Below are positions 52,311-62,185 of a stretch of DNA of 64,000 nt, one piece after another. The translations under genes and the position numbers were made by a program. The stretch is from Georgenia subflava (GTDB taxonomy: Bacteria; Actinomycetota; Actinomycetes; Actinomycetales; Actinomycetaceae): positions 62,001 through 126,000 of the forward strand of contig NZ_VUKD01000006.1 of assembly GCF_009193155.1 (NCBI RefSeq). The letters are read 5' to 3'. Numbering within the stretch: position 1 is the first letter of the stretch; each line of letters starts with the position of its first letter. A model generated the notes under the pieces. The model did not search any database. It was given only the letters and a program-made list of their open reading frames with translations, and was not told the DNA's origin.

Positions 52311-53309
52311 GTGTCGCGGCATGGCTCGCGCCCCGAGGTCGTCAAGGACGACCGACCCGCGTACCGCCCCTTCGTGGTGCGGGTGGCGCGGGTCCGCGCC
52401 CTGAGCCCGCACTTCACACGCGTGACGTTCACCGGGCCGGACCTGGAGTGGTTCGGCGCCGACCGTCTCGACCAGCGGGTGAAGATCGTCCTGCCGCTGC
52501 CGGACGGCCGCCTGTGCGACGTCGGCGCCCGCGACCCCGAGGCGATCCGCGCCGGCACCTGGTACGCGAGGTGGCGCGACCTGCCGGACGACGAGCGCAG
52601 CCCCTTCCGCACGTACACCGTGCGCGACGTGCGCCCGGACGCGGCAGAGGTCGACGTCGACATGGTCGTCCACGACGACGGGGGCCCGGCCGCCCGGTGG
52701 GTCGCCCGCGCCGCGGCCGGTGACGAGGTCATCCTCGTCGGCCCGGACGCACGCTCGAAGGACTCCCACATCGGCATCGACTGGGACCCCGGGACGGCGA
52801 CGGAGCTGCTCCTCGCGGGCGACGAGTCCGCCGCCCCGGCGATCTGCTCGATTCTGGAGACCCTGCCGGCCGGCCGCACCGCCCGCGCGTTCGTCGAGGT
52901 CCCCGACCCGGCGGACTTCCTCGACGTCGAGCTCCCGCCCCACGCGCAGATCACCTGGCTGGCGCGCGGCGAGCGTACGCACGGCGAGCTGCTCGTGCCC
53001 GCGGTGCGCGACTGGGTCTCCGGCAACGCCACGGTGGTCGACGACGCGCTCGCCGTCTCCGAGCAGTCCCTCGACGACGTCGACGTCGACAGCGAGATGC
53101 TCTGGGACTCGCCGGTCGTCCAGGTGCTGCCGGTCGACCTGTGCGGCCGCGGCGGCGAGCGCTGCGGCAGCGACTTCTACGCCTGGTTCGCCGGGGAGGC
53201 GGGCGCCATCAAGACCCTGCGCCGCCTCCTCGTCTCCGAGACCGGCGTGTGCCGCCGCCGGGTGGCGTTCATGGGGTACTGGCGCCTCGGCCGCGCCGAG
53301 GCCCAGTGA
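52299..53309 (+). CDS. Siderophore-interacting FAD-dependent ferric reductase (SIP)
   Basis: A 336-residue ViuB-like protein that releases iron from imported ferric siderophores by reduction. The FAD-binding domain (about 20-140) includes FTRVTFTGPDLEWF and the FAD motif FRTYTVRDV; the NAD(P)H-binding SIP domain follows (LLLAGDESAAPAICSILE) up to about 260. The last 60 residues end VCRRRVAFMGYWRLG. It heads the uptake operon. An iron box covers its start, so expression should rise in iron starvation. The ATG at 52299 lies inside the box, implying a leaderless mRNA; an alternative is GTG 52311. Confidence 0.92.
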   Translation: MLTSVSRHGSRPEVVKDDRPAYRPFVVRVARVRALSPHFTRVTFTGPDLEWFGADRLDQRVKIVLPLPDGRLCDVGARDPEAIRAGTWYARWRDLPDDERSPFRTYTVRDVRPDAAEVDVDMVVHDDGGPAARWVARAAAGDEVILVGPDARSKDSHIGIDWDPGTATELLLAGDESAAPAICSILETLPAGRTARAFVEVPDPADFLDVELPPHAQITWLARGERTHGELLVPAVRDWVSGNATVVDDALAVSEQSLDDVDVDSEMLWDSPVVQVLPVDLCGRGGERCGSDFYAWFAGEAGAIKTLRRLLVSETGVCRRRVAFMGYWRLGRAEAQ

Positions 53310-53319
53310 CCGCCCGCCG

Positions 53320-54366
53320 GTGACCACGCTCCTCGACCGGACGCCCGCAGCGCCCCCGACCACGAGACCCACGGGCCGTCGCGCCGCCGGTCTCCTCGGC
53401 GCCGTCGCGCTGCTCGCCCTGGTGGTGCTGGCGTCCCTCGCGCTGGGGGCCCGCGACATCGCCCCGGGTGACGTTCTCGACGCACTCCTCGACCGGGTTC
53501 CCGGCAGCACCGACCACGACGTCGTGATGGACCAGCGCGTGCCGCGCACCGTCGTCGGACTGGTCGTCGGGGCCGCGCTCGGGCTGGCGGGCACGATCAT
53601 GCAGGGCATCACCCGCAACCCGCTCGCCGACCCCGGCCTGCTCGGCGTGAACGCGGGCGCGTCCCTCTTCGTCGTGCTCGCCATCACGTTCCTGGGCGTC
53701 ACCAGCCCGGCCGGGTTCATCTGGTTCGCGCTCGCCGGCGCCGCGCTGGCCGCCGCCGTCGTGTACGGGGTCGGGGCCATCGGCCGCGAGGGCGCCACGC
53801 CGGTCAAGCTCGCCCTCGCCGGCATGGCGACGACCGCGGGAGCGACCTCGCTGATCACCGTGGTGCTGCTCACCGACACCGACGCCCTCAACAGCTACCG
53901 CCGCTGGGCGGTCGGCTCCCTGGCCGGGCGCGGCACCGACATGCTGCTCGCGCTGGCGCCGTTCCTCGTCGTCGGCGTGCTGCTGGCCCTCGCCACCGGC
54001 CGCACCCTCAACCTGCTGGCCATGGGGGACGACGTCGCCCGCGGGCTCGGCCAGAACATCCACCTGGCGAGAGTCGTGGCCGCCGTCGCGATCGTGCTCC
54101 TCGCCGGCTGCGCGACGGCGCTCGCCGGGCCGATCGTCTTCGTGGGGCTGGTCGTCCCGCACGTGGTGCGCCCGTTCACAGGTCCCGACTACCGGTGGAT
54201 CCTGCCGTACTCGGTGATCCTCGGGCCGGTGCTGCTCGTGGCGGCCGACGTCGTGGGCCGGCTCGTGGTGCAGCCCGGCGAGCTCGAGGCGGGGATCGTC
54301 GTCGCCGTCGTCGGGGCGCCCGCCCTCATCGCCATCGTCCGGCGCGTCAAGCTGGCCGGGTTGTGA
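53320..54366 (+). CDS. Iron-siderophore ABC transporter permease 1 (FecCD family)
   Basis: A 348-residue membrane protein of the BtuC/FecCD type with about ten helices. Conserved parts are VMDQRVPRTVVGLVVGAALGLAG, TRNPLADPGLLGVNAGAS and the coupling-helix GQNIHLARV region, then FVGLVVPHVVRPFTGPDYR. It imports ferric siderophores with its partner at 54374. GTG 53320 is set by the 10-nt gap after SIP. Confidence 0.93.
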   Translation: MTTLLDRTPAAPPTTRPTGRRAAGLLGAVALLALVVLASLALGARDIAPGDVLDALLDRVPGSTDHDVVMDQRVPRTVVGLVVGAALGLAGTIMQGITRNPLADPGLLGVNAGASLFVVLAITFLGVTSPAGFIWFALAGAALAAAVVYGVGAIGREGATPVKLALAGMATTAGATSLITVVLLTDTDALNSYRRWAVGSLAGRGTDMLLALAPFLVVGVLLALATGRTLNLLAMGDDVARGLGQNIHLARVVAAVAIVLLAGCATALAGPIVFVGLVVPHVVRPFTGPDYRWILPYSVILGPVLLVAADVVGRLVVQPGELEAGIVVAVVGAPALIAIVRRVKLAGL

Positions 54367-54373
54367 GGCCGCG

Positions 54374-55405
54374 ATGACCACCCTCCTCGCCCCCGAGGCG
54401 GCCGCCCCCCTGCGCCACCGCACCGGCCACCGCAGCGCCGTCGTCGCCGTCCTGGTCGGGCTCGTGCTCCTGCTGGTCTGGCTGAGCCTGACGGTCGCCA
54501 GCCCGCTCACGGCGGGCGAGCTGCTGCGCACCCTCGTCGGGCAGGGCGACGGCGGGGGAGAGTTCGTCGTCTTCCGGCTGCGCCTGCCCCGGCTGCTCCT
54601 CGGCGCCCTGGTCGGCGTCGCGTTCGCGCTCGCCGGCGCCCTGTTCCAGACGGTGCTGCGCAACCCGCTCGCCAGCCCGGACATCCTCGGCATCGGCGGC
54701 GGCGCGTCGCTCGCCGCCGCGACCGCCATCCTCGTGGGCGGGCTCTCGGGGGCCGCCGTCACCCTCTCCGCGGCCGGCGGCGCCGTCGTCGTCGCCGCGG
54801 CCATCTACCTCCTCGCGTGGCGCTCCGGCGTCAGCGGCTACCGGTTCGTCCTGGTCGGCGTCGGCATCGCGTTCCTGGTCAACGCCGGGCTCGGGTACCT
54901 GGTCAGCCGCGCGGACCTCAACGACGTGCGCGAGGCGCTGGTCTGGATGGTGGGCAGCCTCGGTACGCCGCCGTGGCGCGACGTCGTCGTGCTGGCCGCC
55001 GTCCTGGTGGTCCTCGCACCGCTCGTCGCGGTCCTGGCCGGGCGGCTGCGGGTGCTCCAGCTCGGCGACGACACCGCCGGGGGCCTGGGGGTGCCGGTCG
55101 AGCTCACACGTCTCGCCGTCCTGGGCACCGCCGTCGCCCTGGCCGCCGCTGGCACCGCCTTCGCCGGACCGGTCGCCTTTGTCGCCTTCGTCTGCGCGCC
55201 CATCGCCCGCCGGATGCTCCCGACGGCGGGACTCGCCCTGGTCCCGAGCGCCCTCGTCGGCATCGTCCTCGTGCTGGCGGCCGACCTGACCGGGCAGCAC
55301 CTGCTCGGTCTGCAGGTCCCCGTCGGCATCGTCACGGGAGTCATCGGCGCTCCCTACCTGCTGTGGCTGCTCGCCACCTCGAACCGGGAAGGACGGGGCG
55401 CATGA
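54374..55405 (+). CDS. Iron-siderophore ABC transporter permease 2 (FecCD family)
   Basis: A 343-residue second FecCD-type permease, forming a heterodimeric channel with the one before it. RLRLPRLLLGALVGVAFALAG and RNPLASPDILGIGGGASLAA are the conserved N-terminal segments, and GPVAFVAFVCAPIARRM corresponds to the C-terminal one. It starts 7 nt after the first permease and overlaps the ATPase gene by 4 nt. Confidence 0.93.
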   Translation: MTTLLAPEAAAPLRHRTGHRSAVVAVLVGLVLLLVWLSLTVASPLTAGELLRTLVGQGDGGGEFVVFRLRLPRLLLGALVGVAFALAGALFQTVLRNPLASPDILGIGGGASLAAATAILVGGLSGAAVTLSAAGGAVVVAAAIYLLAWRSGVSGYRFVLVGVGIAFLVNAGLGYLVSRADLNDVREALVWMVGSLGTPPWRDVVVLAAVLVVLAPLVAVLAGRLRVLQLGDDTAGGLGVPVELTRLAVLGTAVALAAAGTAFAGPVAFVAFVCAPIARRMLPTAGLALVPSALVGIVLVLAADLTGQHLLGLQVPVGIVTGVIGAPYLLWLLATSNREGRGA

Positions 55406-56259
55406 GCGACCACGGCCTCAGCATCGACATCCCGCGTCGCCCCTCGCACGAGCTCCGCGCGGAGGGTCTCTCCCTCGCGTACGACGGCGACCTCGTCGTG
55501 CGGGAGCTGAGCCTGCAGGTCCCCGAGGGGCGCCTGACCACGATCGTGGGGGCCAACGGCTGCGGGAAGTCCACGCTGCTGCGAGGGATCGCGCGGCTGC
55601 TTCGCCCGCGCGCCGGCGTCGTCCTGCTCGACGGCGAGCCCGTGCACTCGCTGCCGGCGAAGGACGTCGCGCGCGTCATCGGCATCCTGCCGCAGTCCGC
55701 CACCGCCCCCGAGGGGATCACCGTGGCCGACCTCGTCTCCCGCGGCCGCTACCCCCACCAGGGATGGTTCCGGCAGTGGACCAGCACCGACGACGCCGTC
55801 GTCCGGGCCGCGCTCGCCGCGACGTCCACGCTGGACCTGGCGACCCGCCGGGTGGAGGAGCTCTCCGGCGGGCAGCGGCAGCGGGTCTGGATCGCGATGG
55901 CGCTCGCCCAGGACCCGGACGTCCTCCTCCTCGACGAGCCGACGACGTTCCTCGACGTCACCCACCAGATCGACGTACTCGACCTGCTCCACGAGCAGAA
56001 CCGCGAACGCGGCACGACCGTGGTGATGGTGCTGCACGACCTGAACATGGCGGCGCGGTACGCCGACCACCTGGTCGTCATGGCCGACGGCAAGGTCGTC
56101 GCCACCGGGCCCCCGGACGAGGTGCTGACCGCCGGGCTGGTCCGCGAGGCCTTCGGCCTCGAGGCACGCATCGTCCCCGACCCGGTGTGCGGCTCGCCGA
56201 TGGTGGTCCCGGTCGGCCGCTTCCACGGCGTCGTCGCGAGCGGCGCACCGCATCCCTGA
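55402..56259 (+). CDS. Iron-siderophore ABC transporter ATPase (FepC-like)
   Basis: A 285-residue ATPase that drives siderophore import. Walker A is GANGCGKST, the Q-loop is LPQSATAPEGITV, the signature is LSGGQRQRVWIAMALAQDP, and Walker B is LLLDEPTTFLDV with the H-loop VLHDLNMAARYAD. Residues 1-17 precede the fold and are unconserved. ATG 55402 overlaps the second permease by 4 nt. All motifs are complete. Confidence 0.95.
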   Translation: MSDHGLSIDIPRRPSHELRAEGLSLAYDGDLVVRELSLQVPEGRLTTIVGANGCGKSTLLRGIARLLRPRAGVVLLDGEPVHSLPAKDVARVIGILPQSATAPEGITVADLVSRGRYPHQGWFRQWTSTDDAVVRAALAATSTLDLATRRVEELSGGQRQRVWIAMALAQDPDVLLLDEPTTFLDVTHQIDVLDLLHEQNRERGTTVVMVLHDLNMAARYADHLVVMADGKVVATGPPDEVLTAGLVREAFGLEARIVPDPVCGSPMVVPVGRFHGVVASGAPHP

Positions 56260-56416
56260 CGGCGCGCCGCCCGGCCCCGCACCGCGACCCGGCACCCGCA
56301 GGCCGCACCTCGACGCCGCTCGCCGGCCCAGCGTCTGCGCTCCCGGCGTGCCGTCGCCCCACATCTGACCCCCTGAATCCACCGACCGCAGCCCCACACA
56401 CCAGATGGAGACACCG

Positions 56417-57439
56417 ATGACCAGAACCCGCACCGCCGCGGTCGCCGCGAGCGCGGCCGCCCTGCTCGCCCTCGCCGCCTGCTCCAACCCTGCCGACGGA
56501 TCGGACGACCCGACCGCTGACGCCGGTGCCACTGGTGGCTCCGGGCCCGTCACGATCGAGCACGTCTTCGGCTCGACGGAGATCCCCGAGGGCGTCGAGG
56601 ACGTCGTCACGCTCGGCTGGTCCAGCACCGAGGCGGCCCTCGCCCTCGGCGTCGTGCCGGTCGGTATCGAGCAGCAGGTCTACGCCGCGAACGAGGAGGG
56701 GCAGCTGCCCTGGGTGGCCGACGCCCTGGCCGAGGTCGGTGCGGAGCCGACGATGATCTCCCCGTCGGTCGAGGCTCCCGCGTACGAGGAGATCGGAGCG
56801 CTCGCCCCCGACCTCATCCTCGCGCCCTACTCGGGTATCACCGAGGAGCAGTACGAGCTGCTGAGCGAGATCGCTCCGACCGTCGCCTACCCCGACGAGC
56901 CGTGGACGACGCCGTGGCGTGAGGTCATCACGACCGTCGGCACCGCGCTCGGCGTGCCCGCGGAGGCGGAGGAGCTCGTCGCGGACCTCGACACGCAGAT
57001 CTCGGACGCCGCGGCCGGCCATCCCGAGCTCGAGGGCAAGTCGGTGGCGGCGGTCTGGGACGTCGGCGGCACCTTCTGGGTGTACAAGCCGGCGGACTCG
57101 CGCGTGGACTTCCTCCTCGACCTCGGCCTTGTCGGCGCCGAGTCGGTCGACGAGCTCGCCACGGACGAGGAGAGCTTCGTCTACTCGCTCAGCTATGAGG
57201 AGACCGACCGGCTCGAGTCGGACATCCTCGTGAACTACGCGAGCACCGAGGCCGAGGTCGAGACGTTCATGGGCCAGTCCTACGCCCAAGCCATCCCGGC
57301 CGTGCAGGCCGGTGCGGTCGCGAACATCACGGGTGACGACCTCATCGCCGCCATGTCCCCGCCGACGGCGCTGTCGATCACCTACGGCCTCGACACGTAC
57401 GTCGAGCAGATCGCCGAGGCGGCGGCAGCCGCGGAGTAG
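56417..57439 (+). CDS. Iron-siderophore-binding lipoprotein
   Basis: A 340-residue substrate-binding protein of the TroA/FepB-like class III fold, anchored to the outer face of the membrane. A signal peptide ends in the lipobox LAAC with the lipidated Cys22, then an acidic/Gly linker, then the two lobes joined by a long helix (about 50-335). It captures ferric siderophore for the upstream permeases. ATG 56417 is chosen since GGAG lies 6 nt upstream; ATG 56405 gives 4 more residues. It lies 157 nt after the ATPase gene, with no iron box seen in that gap. The codons before the stop are repeated downstream. Confidence 0.92.
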   Translation: MTRTRTAAVAASAAALLALAACSNPADGSDDPTADAGATGGSGPVTIEHVFGSTEIPEGVEDVVTLGWSSTEAALALGVVPVGIEQQVYAANEEGQLPWVADALAEVGAEPTMISPSVEAPAYEEIGALAPDLILAPYSGITEEQYELLSEIAPTVAYPDEPWTTPWREVITTVGTALGVPAEAEELVADLDTQISDAAAGHPELEGKSVAAVWDVGGTFWVYKPADSRVDFLLDLGLVGAESVDELATDEESFVYSLSYEETDRLESDILVNYASTEAEVETFMGQSYAQAIPAVQAGAVANITGDDLIAAMSPPTALSITYGLDTYVEQIAEAAAAAE

Positions 57440-57531
57440 TCCGACTGTGCAGGAACCGCACCCGCGGAGTGGTTCGCGTGTGCAGGCACCCGGCAGCCGC
57501 GGAGTGGTCCGGCTGTGCATGAACCCGGCAC
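57429..57531 (+). repeat. 33/35-bp tandem repeats beginning inside the 3' end of the binding-protein gene
   Basis: Units start at 57429, 57462 and 57497, each with CCGCGGAGT followed by a TGTGCAGG/TGTGCATG block. The first includes the last three sense codons and the TAG stop of the lipoprotein gene, so the stop context has been copied downstream. Confidence 0.82.
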
Positions 57532-57560
57532 CCCGGCCGCACGGCCGGGGTGCCGGGTTC
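57521..57560 (+). terminator. Terminator of the siderophore operon
   Basis: A perfect 18-bp stem (57521-57538 with 57543-57560) with a GCAC loop, the longest hairpin in the window. It lies 81 nt after the lipoprotein stop, inside the last tandem repeat unit. Confidence 0.88.
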
Positions 57561-57623
57561 CAGCATGTACAGGTAGAAGAATGCTCGCGCGCGTCGCGGA
57601 GCGGCCGGGGTTGGCGGCCCGCC

Positions 57624-57690
57624 ATTGACGAAGTGGGCTCCCCGCGACGGCACACCGTCGACGAAGCATGCTCCCGTTGACGGCACGCCG
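57624..57690 (+). repeat. 33-bp repeat pair upstream of the small repeat-bearing gene
   Basis: GACGAAG at 57627 and 57660, followed by CTCCC and GACGGCAC(A/G)CCG in both, define two diverged units of 33 bp. Confidence 0.65.
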
Positions 57691-57711
57691 ACCGGAGGGG
57701 ATCATCCGGGG

Positions 57712-58158
57712 ATGAGCGTCGTGCCGCTGTCGCCGCGATCGCGCTGGGTCACCGACCCGCGTGGCGCCGGTCGCGGCGTCCGCATCTCCACCCACCCGGA
57801 GGCCGGTGTCCTCGTGCTGAGTGTGTGGAAGGCAGACGTGTGTGTCGCCACCACCCGCCTCCCTCCGCACGAGGCGGCGGAGCTCGTCGCGGCACTCGCG
57901 GAGAGTCTCGCCGAGCTCGCCGCAGACCCGGTCGGACCACAGGCCCCCGCCGGACATGGCGGGCGGCAGCGGACGGTGCAGCCGGCCGGCACACAGCGGA
58001 CGGCGCAGCATGGCGGTCCGCAGGGGACGGCGCAGCATGGCGGTCCGCAGGGGACGGCGCAGCATGGCGGTCCGCAGCGGACCGTGCAGCCGGGCGGTCC
58101 GCAGCGCACCGCGCGACCCACGGCAGGTACCGGTCCGTCCCTTCCCGACGTCTGCTGA
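57712..58158 (+). CDS. Hypothetical protein with a nonapeptide-repeat tail
   Basis: No family is recognised for this 148-residue protein. Residues 1-82 look like a small folded unit (RWVTDPRGAGRGVRISTHPE, then VWKADVCVATTRLPPHEAAEL and a helix), while residues about 87-132 are five copies of a nine-residue unit built on Gly-Pro-Gln-Gly-Thr-Ala-Gln-His-Gly, encoded by 27-bp DNA repeats. The tail is probably disordered. ATG 57712 has GGAGGGG upstream. It lies 9 nt before thpR, so the two may be co-transcribed. Confidence 0.7.
   Translation: MSVVPLSPRSRWVTDPRGAGRGVRISTHPEAGVLVLSVWKADVCVATTRLPPHEAAELVAALAESLAELAADPVGPQAPAGHGGRQRTVQPAGTQRTAQHGGPQGTAQHGGPQGTAQHGGPQRTVQPGGPQRTARPTAGTGPSLPDVC
57971..58105 (+). 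repeat. Five 27-bp tandem repeats within a coding region
   Basis: Units start at 57971, 57998, 58025, 58052 and 58079. Units 2 and 3 are identical and unit 4 differs at one base, while the outer units are more diverged. The period is a multiple of three, so the frame is kept. Confidence 0.92.
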
Positions 58159-58167
58159 CCTCGCCCG

Positions 58168-58815
58168 ATGCGCCTGTTCGTCTCCCTGCCGTTGCCTGCG
58201 ACCGTCCAGGACCATCTCGGTCTCGCGGTCAACTCGGTGACGGCGCAGGACCCGGTTCCCGACCTCAGTCGTGGACCGCGCGCACTGCGGTGGGTTCCCG
58301 CGGAGCAGCGGCACATCACGCTGGCCTTCTACGGCGAGGTCCCCGACGGCGCCCTCGGGGACCTCACGGAGCGGCTGACGGAGGTCACGAGCGGCTTCGC
58401 GCCGATGCGGCTGCAGCTCCGCGGCGCCGGGGTCTTCTCCCGACGCACGCTCTGGGTCGGCGTCCACGAGGGCAGTCGTGCGGCCGGCGGGCGATGGTTG
58501 TGGGACGAGGAGACCGGCGAGGGGCAGACCGGTCGGCTGGTCGACCTCATGGCGGCCCTCGAGGACGCCGGCGAGCCGTTCTCCCACGTCGAGCGACGCA
58601 ACCGCCACCGCGCCCACGTGACCCTCGCCCGGCTCAGCAACCGCCGCCCCGAGGACGCCGAGCTCACGCGGCGCGCGCAGGCACTGTCGGTCTACGCGGG
58701 GCCACCGTGGACGGCCACCCACGCACGGCTCATGGTTTCCGACCTCGGGGCCGGCAAGGGCGGCGGACCGATCCACGAGACGATCGCGGACCTGCCTCTC
58801 GTCGGGGCGCCCTGA
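58168..58815 (+). CDS. thpR: RNA 2',3'-cyclic 3'-phosphodiesterase (2'-5' RNA ligase family)
   Basis: A 215-residue two-histidine phosphoesterase that opens 2',3'-cyclic phosphates at RNA ends; in reverse it can join 2'-5' RNA. Both HxTx motifs are present, HITLAFYG near residue 50 and HVTLARLS near residue 150, one on each half of the pseudo-symmetric fold. MRLFVSLPLP is the usual start. Its physiological substrate in actinobacteria is unknown. It is 9 nt after the repeat-bearing gene. Confidence 0.92.
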   Translation: MRLFVSLPLPATVQDHLGLAVNSVTAQDPVPDLSRGPRALRWVPAEQRHITLAFYGEVPDGALGDLTERLTEVTSGFAPMRLQLRGAGVFSRRTLWVGVHEGSRAAGGRWLWDEETGEGQTGRLVDLMAALEDAGEPFSHVERRNRHRAHVTLARLSNRRPEDAELTRRAQALSVYAGPPWTATHARLMVSDLGAGKGGGPIHETIADLPLVGAP

Positions 58816-58824
58816 CTCTGGGCG

Positions 58825-58905
58825 GACCTACTGACGTTCCGCAGACCTGCTCACGTTCGGCTGTGCACGCTCGCGCGTCTTTGGCTGTGCACGCTCGCAC
58901 GCTCC
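58825..58905 (+). repeat. Short tandem repeats after thpR
   Basis: Two 19-bp units start at 58825 and 58844 (GACCTACTGACGTTC and GACCTGCTCACGTTC), then GGCTGTGCACGCTCGC is repeated at 58859 and 58883, a 24-bp period. Nothing coding was found here. Confidence 0.75.
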
Positions 58906-58961
58906 GCGCGAGGAGGCCTTCGGTTGGGGTTGGGCACACCTCGATCCTGGATGTCGGTGGT

Positions 58962-58977
58962 TCGAACTAGTGTCTGG
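58962..58977 (+). promoter_or_regulatory. Degenerate LexA box over the HNH gene promoter
   Basis: TCGAAC (58962-58967), then TAGT, then GTCTGG compares with the actinobacterial SOS box TCGAAC-N4-GTTCGA: the left half is perfect, the right half keeps 3 of 6. TAGTGT (58968-58973) is a -10 box 7 nt before the ATG. The whole lies over the start of a likely leaderless mRNA. Confidence 0.5.
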
Positions 58978-58980
58978 ATC

Positions 58981-60678
58981 ATGGTCAAGGACGACGCCGC
59001 GGGAGTCATCGGGGACGGGTGCCCGGTGTCGGTCGTGGTGCGCGCGAGCGACGACGGTCCGCAGCTGGAGCTGGTGGTGCCGGAGTCCGCGGTCGGGACA
59101 CCTGAGGCGGACGTGGCCCGCGAGATGATGCGCCTGGAGATGGGCCTGCCGTGGTGGGAGTGCGAGCCGGGGCTGTCGGTGCGCGATCCGGACGCGTCGG
59201 TGGTGCGTGCGGCGGCGGGGGTGGCGGCGGCTGGGTTCACCTCGCCGGCGGCGCGGCTGCTCGCTTCGACTGCTCCCGGTCCGACGTTGGTGGACAGGTT
59301 GGACCGGACCTCGCTCGCCGATGCCGATGACGCGGCGGTGGTGGAGCTGGTCGCGGCGTGGGAGCGGATCGCCTCGTGGGCGGTGTCGCAGCAGGCCAGG
59401 GCGATCACCGAGCTCGGGGCGCGGCGGCGGGCGGCGAACAGCAGCGCGGGGGCGAGGTCGGCGGTCTTCGAGGTCGAGGCCAGGTTGGGGATCACTCAGT
59501 ACGCCGCGGAGTCCAAGACCTCCCTCGCGCTGGGGCTGGAGGACTACCCGGTGGTGGCCGACGCGCTGAACAGTGGGCATATCGACGCCCGTAAGGCCGA
59601 GGTCCTCCTCCACGCCGAGCCGGGTCTGCCTGCCCGGGTGCGCCGGACGGTCCTGGACGAGCTGGTGCCGGAGGCGGACACGCTGACGGTGCCGCAGCTG
59701 CGGGAGAGGATCCGCGCGGCCGCCCTCGCGGCGGACGCGGCGACGGCCAGCCGGCGTCATGCCGAGGCGGTGGCCCGCCGGCACGTGTCGATCGAGCCGG
59801 CCGGGGACACGATGGCCTGGGTCAGCGCGTTCGTGCGCGCCGACCACGCCATGGCCGCCCGCACCGCCCTGGACGCCCTCGCGGTGGCCGCGAAGACCCC
59901 CGGGGACACCCGCACGCTGGACCAGCGTCGCGCGGATTCGTTCACCGATGTCTTCACCTCGATCCTCGACAACGGCGTCGACTTCTCGGGGCGGGCGTTG
60001 CCGGTGCTGCAGCGCCGCCGCCCGCACCTGCAGGTCACCGTCGCCGGTGGGACCCTGCTCGGGCTGGACGACCAGCCGGGCGTGCTGGGTGGGTACGGGC
60101 CGATCCCGGCCGAGCTGGCGCGGCGGATCGCGCAGGACGCGACCTGGCAGGCGTTGTTCACCGACGCCGGCACCGGTGAGTTCGTCGCGCTCGGGACGAA
60201 GGCGTACCGCCCGGGTGCGGACCTGACCCGCACCGTGCTCGCCCGCGATGTCACCTGCGTCTTCATGGGGTGCCGGATCCCGGCGTGGCGGTGTGAGATC
60301 GACCATCAGAAGTCCTACGACAAGGCCCTGGCCGACAGCGTCGTCCAGACCGATCAGGACAAGGTCGACACCAAGTGCCACTCCCACCACGACGTCAAGA
60401 CCGCCAAGCTCTGGGACACCACCCGCGACCCCACCACCGGTATCACCTGGTGGAGAGCACCGACCGGACACCGCTACGCACGCAAGCCCGTCCGACCGCC
60501 CGGACCACCACCGACCGGCCCACCACCGGCCAGACCACCGACCGGCCCAGGTGCCGGGCGACCACCCGCGGGCCCAGCCCCGGGCCGACCCAGGAGCACA
60601 CCGGCGACGGACAAGCCACCTGCCGCGGGCGGATCAACCGACCCCTGGGGCACGCCAGACGGGCGCCCGCCCTTCTGA
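58981..60678 (+). CDS. DUF222/HNH endonuclease domain protein (13E12 repeat family)
   Basis: A 565-residue protein with an N-terminal DUF222 domain (about 90-390, AAWERIASWAVSQQARAITEL, then AAESKTSLALGLEDYPVVADAL and RTALDALAVAAKTPGDTRTLDQRRADSF) and a C-terminal HNH module (about 430-490, GCRIPAWRCEIDH to CHSHHDVKTAKLW), then a Pro-rich tail of about 60 residues. The family is repeated many times in actinobacterial genomes and may be a mobile homing-type nuclease; the activity is not proven. The central Asn of the HNH triad is not evident here. A leaderless ATG at 58981 follows a -10 box. Confidence 0.88.
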   Translation: MVKDDAAGVIGDGCPVSVVVRASDDGPQLELVVPESAVGTPEADVAREMMRLEMGLPWWECEPGLSVRDPDASVVRAAAGVAAAGFTSPAARLLASTAPGPTLVDRLDRTSLADADDAAVVELVAAWERIASWAVSQQARAITELGARRRAANSSAGARSAVFEVEARLGITQYAAESKTSLALGLEDYPVVADALNSGHIDARKAEVLLHAEPGLPARVRRTVLDELVPEADTLTVPQLRERIRAAALAADAATASRRHAEAVARRHVSIEPAGDTMAWVSAFVRADHAMAARTALDALAVAAKTPGDTRTLDQRRADSFTDVFTSILDNGVDFSGRALPVLQRRRPHLQVTVAGGTLLGLDDQPGVLGGYGPIPAELARRIAQDATWQALFTDAGTGEFVALGTKAYRPGADLTRTVLARDVTCVFMGCRIPAWRCEIDHQKSYDKALADSVVQTDQDKVDTKCHSHHDVKTAKLWDTTRDPTTGITWWRAPTGHRYARKPVRPPGPPPTGPPPARPPTGPGAGRPPAGPAPGRPRSTPATDKPPAAGGSTDPWGTPDGRPPF

Positions 60679-62184
<1,506 letters not shown>

Positions 62185-62185
62185 C

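Noticed and set aside
56260-56416. A second iron box before the siderophore-binding lipoprotein gene
   Set aside because: No TTAGG/CCTAA-like inverted repeat was found in this 157-nt gap.
50069-60678. The 50-61 kb stretch as an integrated mobile element or prophage
   Set aside because: No integrase, transposase, attachment repeats or clear shift in base use was seen; it looks like ordinary accessory genes between two conserved blocks.
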